Both the position numbers and the translations under genes were made by a program. A model generated the notes under the pieces. The model had not been told where the DNA came from. It ran no database searches and was given only the letters and a program-made list of their open reading frames with translations. A DNA stretch of 64,000 nucleotides from Variovorax sp. HW608 (GTDB lineage Bacteria; Pseudomonadota; Gammaproteobacteria; Burkholderiales; Burkholderiaceae_C): NCBI RefSeq assembly GCF_900090195.1, contig NZ_LT607803.1, positions 5,172,229 to 5,236,228 on the forward strand. The letters are read 5' to 3'. Position 1 is the first letter of the stretch. Every line of letters begins with the position of its first letter. Below, one piece after another: positions 60,932 through 64,000 of this stretch.

Positions 60932-62545
60932 TTGAGGGAGCCCGGCATCAAACTCGAGCAGCTTGTCACGCGGGTGTTGAAGCGGTCACCCTTCTCCGGG
61001 CTGGTGCAAAGGGTGGCGCGTGTTCGCGCCTCGGTCCACACCAAGCTGCTGCTCGCCTTCCTGATCATCACGCTGCTGTTCATCGCGATGGCGGTGGCGA
61101 GCCTGATGATGCTGGTCAACACCACCGAACAGAGCCGCCTGCTCGACGAGGCGCACGAGCGGGTCGACTGGTCGCAGCAGAGCCAGCATGTGCTGGACCG
61201 GCAGATGCACTTCACCGCGCTCGCGCTGCTGTCGAAGGACGAGGTCGCGATCGAGCGCATCCTGCGCGAAAACAACCGCTTCAATGAATCGCTGGCCAAG
61301 CTCGACACCGCGAGCGGCTTCGGACAAAAGGGCCTGATCGACCGCATCCGTGCGTCGCAGGACGATGCGATGGGCGTGGTGGCCGACATCGCGAACGCGA
61401 TTCGCGACGGCAACCTGGAGCGCATCACCTCCGATCTGCTGCAACGCCAGGAGCGGCTGGACGCGCAGATCGCGCTCTACATGGGCCAGCTCGTTGAGAT
61501 GGAGCAGAACCGCATGGCCCGCCTGCGCGACAGCGTGAGCGCGGCCAACCGCCGTTCGCTCGTCCTGACCTCGGCGTTCGCGGTGAGCGCGGTGCTGCTC
61601 GCGTGGCTGTGCGGGTTCGTGATCTCGTGGTCCTTCATCCTTCCGGTGCGCGCCGCGCATGTCTTTCTCGACGATGTCGCTGCCGGCAACTTCGGGCGCA
61701 AAATCTCGGTGCCCAACCGTGACGAGTTCGGTGCGCTCGCCGACCGGATGAATCACATGAGCCAGCAGCTGCAGCGCTTCGACCAGTCGCAGCGGCGGGC
61801 TGCCGCGGAGCTCGTCGATCTCAACGAGCAGCTGTCCGGCGCGAGCAAGGCGAAGTCGGAGTTCCTCGCGAACATGAGCCACGAACTGCGCACCCCGATG
61901 AACGCGATCCTCGGGTTCAGCGAGATGATGATGGACGGCCTCTACGGCGACGTGCCCGCCGAGCTGAAGGAGCCGCTCGGCGACATCCAGGTGAACGGAC
62001 GCAATCTGCTGCGGCTGATCAACGACGTGCTCGACCTGTCGAAGATCGAGGCCGGGCGCATGGAGCTCGCGCTCGAGGATTACGTGGTGAGCGACGTGGT
62101 CAACACGGTGCGCACCGCGCTGCGCTCGATCGCGGCCGAGAAGGGCCTGGCGTTCACCGCGCACGTTCCCGACGACCTGCCCATCGCCCGCGGCGACAGC
62201 GGCAGGCTCACGCAGTGCCTCACCAACCTCGTCGGCAACGCGCTCAAGTTCACGCGCAAGGGACGGGTGGAGATCGCGGTTGCGCTAGCGGGCGAAGAGC
62301 TGATCTACAGCGTCTCCGACACCGGCATCGGCATCGCCCAGGAGGAGCTCGAGAACATCTTCACCGAGTTCCGGCAGGTGGACACCACCATCACGCGCGA
62401 GTTCGGCGGCACCGGACTGGGCCTCAGCATTTCGAAGAAGTTCGTGGAGCGCCTCGGCGGCCGCATCTGGGTCGAGAGCGAACTGGGCAAGGGCTCCACC
62501 TTCAGGTTTTCCGTGCCCCTGCGCGCGGGCGGAGAATGTTCATGA
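60932..62545 (+). CDS. Membrane-bound sensor histidine kinase
   Basis: 537 aa from a TTG start preceded by GGGAGGG. TM1 about 38-62, periplasmic helical sensor about 63-205, TM2 about 208-235, HAMP domain, HisKA with phospho-His near residue 317 (NMSHELRTPMNAILGF), and HATPase motifs NLVGNALKFT, SDTGIGIA and FGGTGLGLSISK. No attached receiver. Its TGA overlaps the ATG of a bridging mini-ORF that leads to a receiver gene, so phosphotransfer to that receiver is likely. Confidence 0.88.
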   Translation: MREPGIKLEQLVTRVLKRSPFSGLVQRVARVRASVHTKLLLAFLIITLLFIAMAVASLMMLVNTTEQSRLLDEAHERVDWSQQSQHVLDRQMHFTALALLSKDEVAIERILRENNRFNESLAKLDTASGFGQKGLIDRIRASQDDAMGVVADIANAIRDGNLERITSDLLQRQERLDAQIALYMGQLVEMEQNRMARLRDSVSAANRRSLVLTSAFAVSAVLLAWLCGFVISWSFILPVRAAHVFLDDVAAGNFGRKISVPNRDEFGALADRMNHMSQQLQRFDQSQRRAAAELVDLNEQLSGASKAKSEFLANMSHELRTPMNAILGFSEMMMDGLYGDVPAELKEPLGDIQVNGRNLLRLINDVLDLSKIEAGRMELALEDYVVSDVVNTVRTALRSIAAEKGLAFTAHVPDDLPIARGDSGRLTQCLTNLVGNALKFTRKGRVEIAVALAGEELIYSVSDTGIGIAQEELENIFTEFRQVDTTITREFGGTGLGLSISKKFVERLGGRIWVESELGKGSTFRFSVPLRAGGECS

Positions 62546-62610
62546 GCTCCCGCCCGGCCGTTCCGAAGGGGGCTCGCACCGCAGTGCGAAGCACGGAGGT
62601 TTCCCAATGA
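62542..62610 (+). CDS. Bridging mini-ORF (22 aa), diverged copy
   Basis: A 23-codon frame overlapping the kinase stop (ATGA at 62542-62545) and ending with a TGA at 62608-62610 that overlaps the receiver ATG at 62607. Before the GGAGGT site it carries a 6-bp hairpin, TCGCAC (62574-62579) and GTGCGA (62584-62589), at the same place as the hairpin in the 54-bp repeats. Sequence has diverged but the architecture is the same. Confidence 0.4.
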   Translation: MSSRPAVPKGARTAVRSTEVSQ

Positions 62611-62981
62611 GCGAGCGCAAGATCCTCTACGTCGAGGACAACGCCTACAACCGCAAGATCGTCCGGCAACTGCTGAGCCGGTCGGCCTGCAAGCTCTTTG
62701 AGGCGGCGGACGGCGAGACCGGCGTCGCGCTGGCGCGCAGCGAATTGCCCGACCTGATCCTGATGGACGTGCAGCTGCCGAAGATGTCGGGCCTCGATGC
62801 GACGAAGCTGCTCACCACCGAGGCCGACACGCGTCACATCCCGGTGATCGTCATCACCTCGTATGCGCTGAGCGGCGACCGCGACAAGGCCATGCAGGCC
62901 GGTGCATCGAGCTACATCGCCAAGCCCTACAGCCCGAGCGAGCTGCTGAAGATGGTGAAGCAGTTTCTTCCCGACCTCTGA
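62607..62981 (+). CDS. Single-domain response regulator (DivK/CheY-like)
   Basis: 124 aa receiver with acidic pocket E10/D11, phosphorylation Asp D54 in LILMDVQLPKMSG, conserved T84 and Lys K106 in YIAKPYSP. No DNA-binding domain, so it relays phosphate or controls a partner protein. Coupled through a mini-ORF to the preceding histidine kinase. Confidence 0.9.
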   Translation: MSERKILYVEDNAYNRKIVRQLLSRSACKLFEAADGETGVALARSELPDLILMDVQLPKMSGLDATKLLTTEADTRHIPVIVITSYALSGDRDKAMQAGASSYIAKPYSPSELLKMVKQFLPDL

Positions 62982-63000
62982 TGGACGCGAGGAGGGTCAC

Positions 63001-63450
63001 ATGAGCAGGAATTCTTCGGATGCTGCCCGGCCGGTCGCGGCGGCGCTGGCCTTCGCGATGGGCCTTTGCATGGCCTTCGCCGCGCACGGCGAGGAAGACC
63101 AGGCGCAGCAGTTCACGCCCGAGTTCCGGGAACTGCACAAGGGCTTCGACGGCAAGCACACGCCGAAGATCACCGCGCCGGACAGCGTCAAGCGCGGCGC
63201 GTGGTTCAACGTGACCATCAGCATCGGCGCGGAGTCGCCTCATCCGTCGCTGCAGGAGCACTTCGTGCGCTACATCGCTCTCTACAAGGACACGGTGGAG
63301 ATCGCGCGCGCCTACCTGCATCCGGTCTACTCGTCGCCGACCGTGACCTTCACGGTGGCGCTGGACGAAGGCGGGTCGCTGCGCGCGATCGCCGAGCCGA
63401 CGCATTCGGCCGCCTGGGAGGCGTCGAAGAAGATCAACGTGGTTCCTTGA
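63001..63450 (+). CDS. Exported superoxide-reductase-like (desulfoferrodoxin fold) protein
   Basis: 149 aa: signal peptide ending near AAHG-EE (about residue 30), then an SOR-like immunoglobulin fold with KHTPKITAPDSVKRGAWFNV and HPSLQEHFVRYIALYKD. Candidate iron His are H53, H81, H87 and H135. The usual axial Cys of the CxxH motif is missing; aligned position 132 is Glu and the only Cys is in the signal peptide. The protein may bind another metal or act structurally. Superoxide reduction is not assured. Confidence 0.65.
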   Translation: MSRNSSDAARPVAAALAFAMGLCMAFAAHGEEDQAQQFTPEFRELHKGFDGKHTPKITAPDSVKRGAWFNVTISIGAESPHPSLQEHFVRYIALYKDTVEIARAYLHPVYSSPTVTFTVALDEGGSLRAIAEPTHSAAWEASKKINVVP

Positions 63451-63453
63451 GGA

Positions 63454-64000
63454 TCAGCGCATCCGCATCTCGACCTTGACCTCTCCCGGCTGCTGCTCGC
63501 CCACGGTGACGCTGGCCGGCATCGTGCCGAGCCGCTCGTGCCACACCTGCAGCCGGTACTGGCCCGGCGGCAGGTCGTCGAAGGCGAAGCCGCCGTCCGG
63601 CCCCGTGATCGCATAGAAGCGGTGCGCCGCGACCACCACCCATGCGGTCATCCACGAATGCAGGTCGCAGTTGATGCGGACGATCTCGGGCTGCGCGAAG
63701 CTGACCGGGATCGTGCGGCCCATCGGCTGCGTGCGGTTGAACGAGACGTTGTCCTTCGGCGTGGCGTGGATGTTGTGGAGCAGCCGGTCGCTGTTGAGGA
63801 AGTCCACCGTGCCGCCCGCCGGGACCACCACGACGCGGGGCACGAAGGTGCAGCCTTTCTGGTCGACCTCCACCTTCTGCGCGGCCGGGGCCGCCGCGCC
63901 GGGCGGCGCGTTCTCGATCCATACGACCGCATTGCGGATCTCGCGCGCGGAGGAGACCTGCAGGTCGTCCGCCGGCTTCTCCTGGCCGCACAGGTACTGG
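63454..64000 (-). CDS. Cupredoxin-domain protein, 5' end beyond the window
   Basis: Partial; the frame remains open to the right edge, so the N-terminus is missing. The visible part has a plastocyanin-like domain with RLLHNIHA and the type 1 copper motif CDLHSWM. A carboxypeptidase-regulatory-like beta domain follows (PDGGFAFDDLPPGQYRLQVW). Likely a periplasmic copper protein. It is convergent with the superoxide-reductase-like gene (3-bp gap). A GTG at 63873 would give a shorter internal start and is not preferred. Confidence 0.8.
   Translation of the reverse strand, partial: QYLCGQEKPADDLQVSSAREIRNAVVWIENAPPGAAAPAAQKVEVDQKGCTFVPRVVVVPAGGTVDFLNSDRLLHNIHATPKDNVSFNRTQPMGRTIPVSFAQPEIVRINCDLHSWMTAWVVVAAHRFYAITGPDGGFAFDDLPPGQYRLQVWHERLGTMPASVTVGEQQPGEVKVEMRMR

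Noticed and set aside
63001-63450. SoxZ-like thiosulfate carrier
   Set aside because: The KHTP and HPSLQEH His pattern and fold order fit superoxide reductase better, and no other sox genes are near.
1-64000. Mobile elements, CRISPR arrays, tRNA and rRNA genes
   Set aside because: No transposase, integrase, regularly spaced repeat array, or RNA-gene sequence was recognised on reading the window.

Overview
The window is a contiguous chromosomal segment of a high-GC betaproteobacterium, most likely a Variovorax-like member of the Comamonadaceae (Burkholderiales). This is inferred from the strong G/C third-position bias, the gene content (a pca/shikimate catabolic cluster, pairs of DUF1800/DUF1501 genes, an ESPR-type autotransporter) and the style of intergenic repeats. 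No rRNA, tRNA, CRISPR array, insertion sequence or phage gene was recognised. Genes are tightly packed and no gene-free stretch exceeds 300 bases.

Region 1 (1-12324) is an aromatic/shikimate catabolic island: an MHS-type transporter, an IclR regulator of the PcaU/PobR/PcaR type with palindromic boxes in front of it, two shikimate dehydrogenase paralogues, a 3-dehydroshikimate dehydratase-like TIM barrel, a complete branched-chain-amino-acid-type ABC importer, and pcaBCD. Together they would import shikimate-like hydroacids, convert them to protocatechuate and process the ring-cleavage product to 3-oxoadipate. The ring-cleaving dioxygenase pcaGH is not in the window. Region 2 (12332-16177) is a urate-degradation operon on the minus strand (ACS-family transporter, uraD, an exported HIU-hydrolase-like protein, uraH) with a divergent LysR gene.

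Region 3 (16236-25692) holds a FrnE-like DsbA protein, a DUF1800/DUF1501 pair, a RidA-like protein coupled to a type II NADH dehydrogenase, the ergothioneine genes egtB-egtD, and a DUF3300 protein with a glycine-rich tail. Region 4 (25852-38708) is an arginine/ornithine island: AraC regulator, DcaP-like porin, two Orn/Lys/Arg decarboxylases, potE, a solute-binding protein and arcABC. It joins the arginine deiminase route (ATP formation) to ornithine decarboxylation and putrescine export. Region 5 (38749-44695) encodes membrane functions: VIT1/CCC1-like protein, AI-2E exporter, an OMF/MFP/DUF2955 efflux set and a small K+ channel.

Region 6 (44823-64000) is mixed housekeeping and signalling: NIPSNAP, VOC, DUF427, 2OG-dioxygenase, Usp, RluA, MFS, ferredoxin, GNAT, DUF808, a large autotransporter, DUF2817, esterase, gshA, response regulators, SDR, a histidine kinase/receiver pair, and a superoxide-reductase-like protein next to a cupredoxin gene cut by the window end.

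The most striking unexplained structure is a set of four mini-ORFs that bridge neighbouring genes. Each starts at or just after the upstream stop codon and ends in a TGA that overlaps the downstream ATG. Two contain an identical 54-bp sequence although 11 kb apart and between unrelated gene pairs. A third has the same architecture with diverged sequence, and a fourth lies within a REP-like palindromic element.
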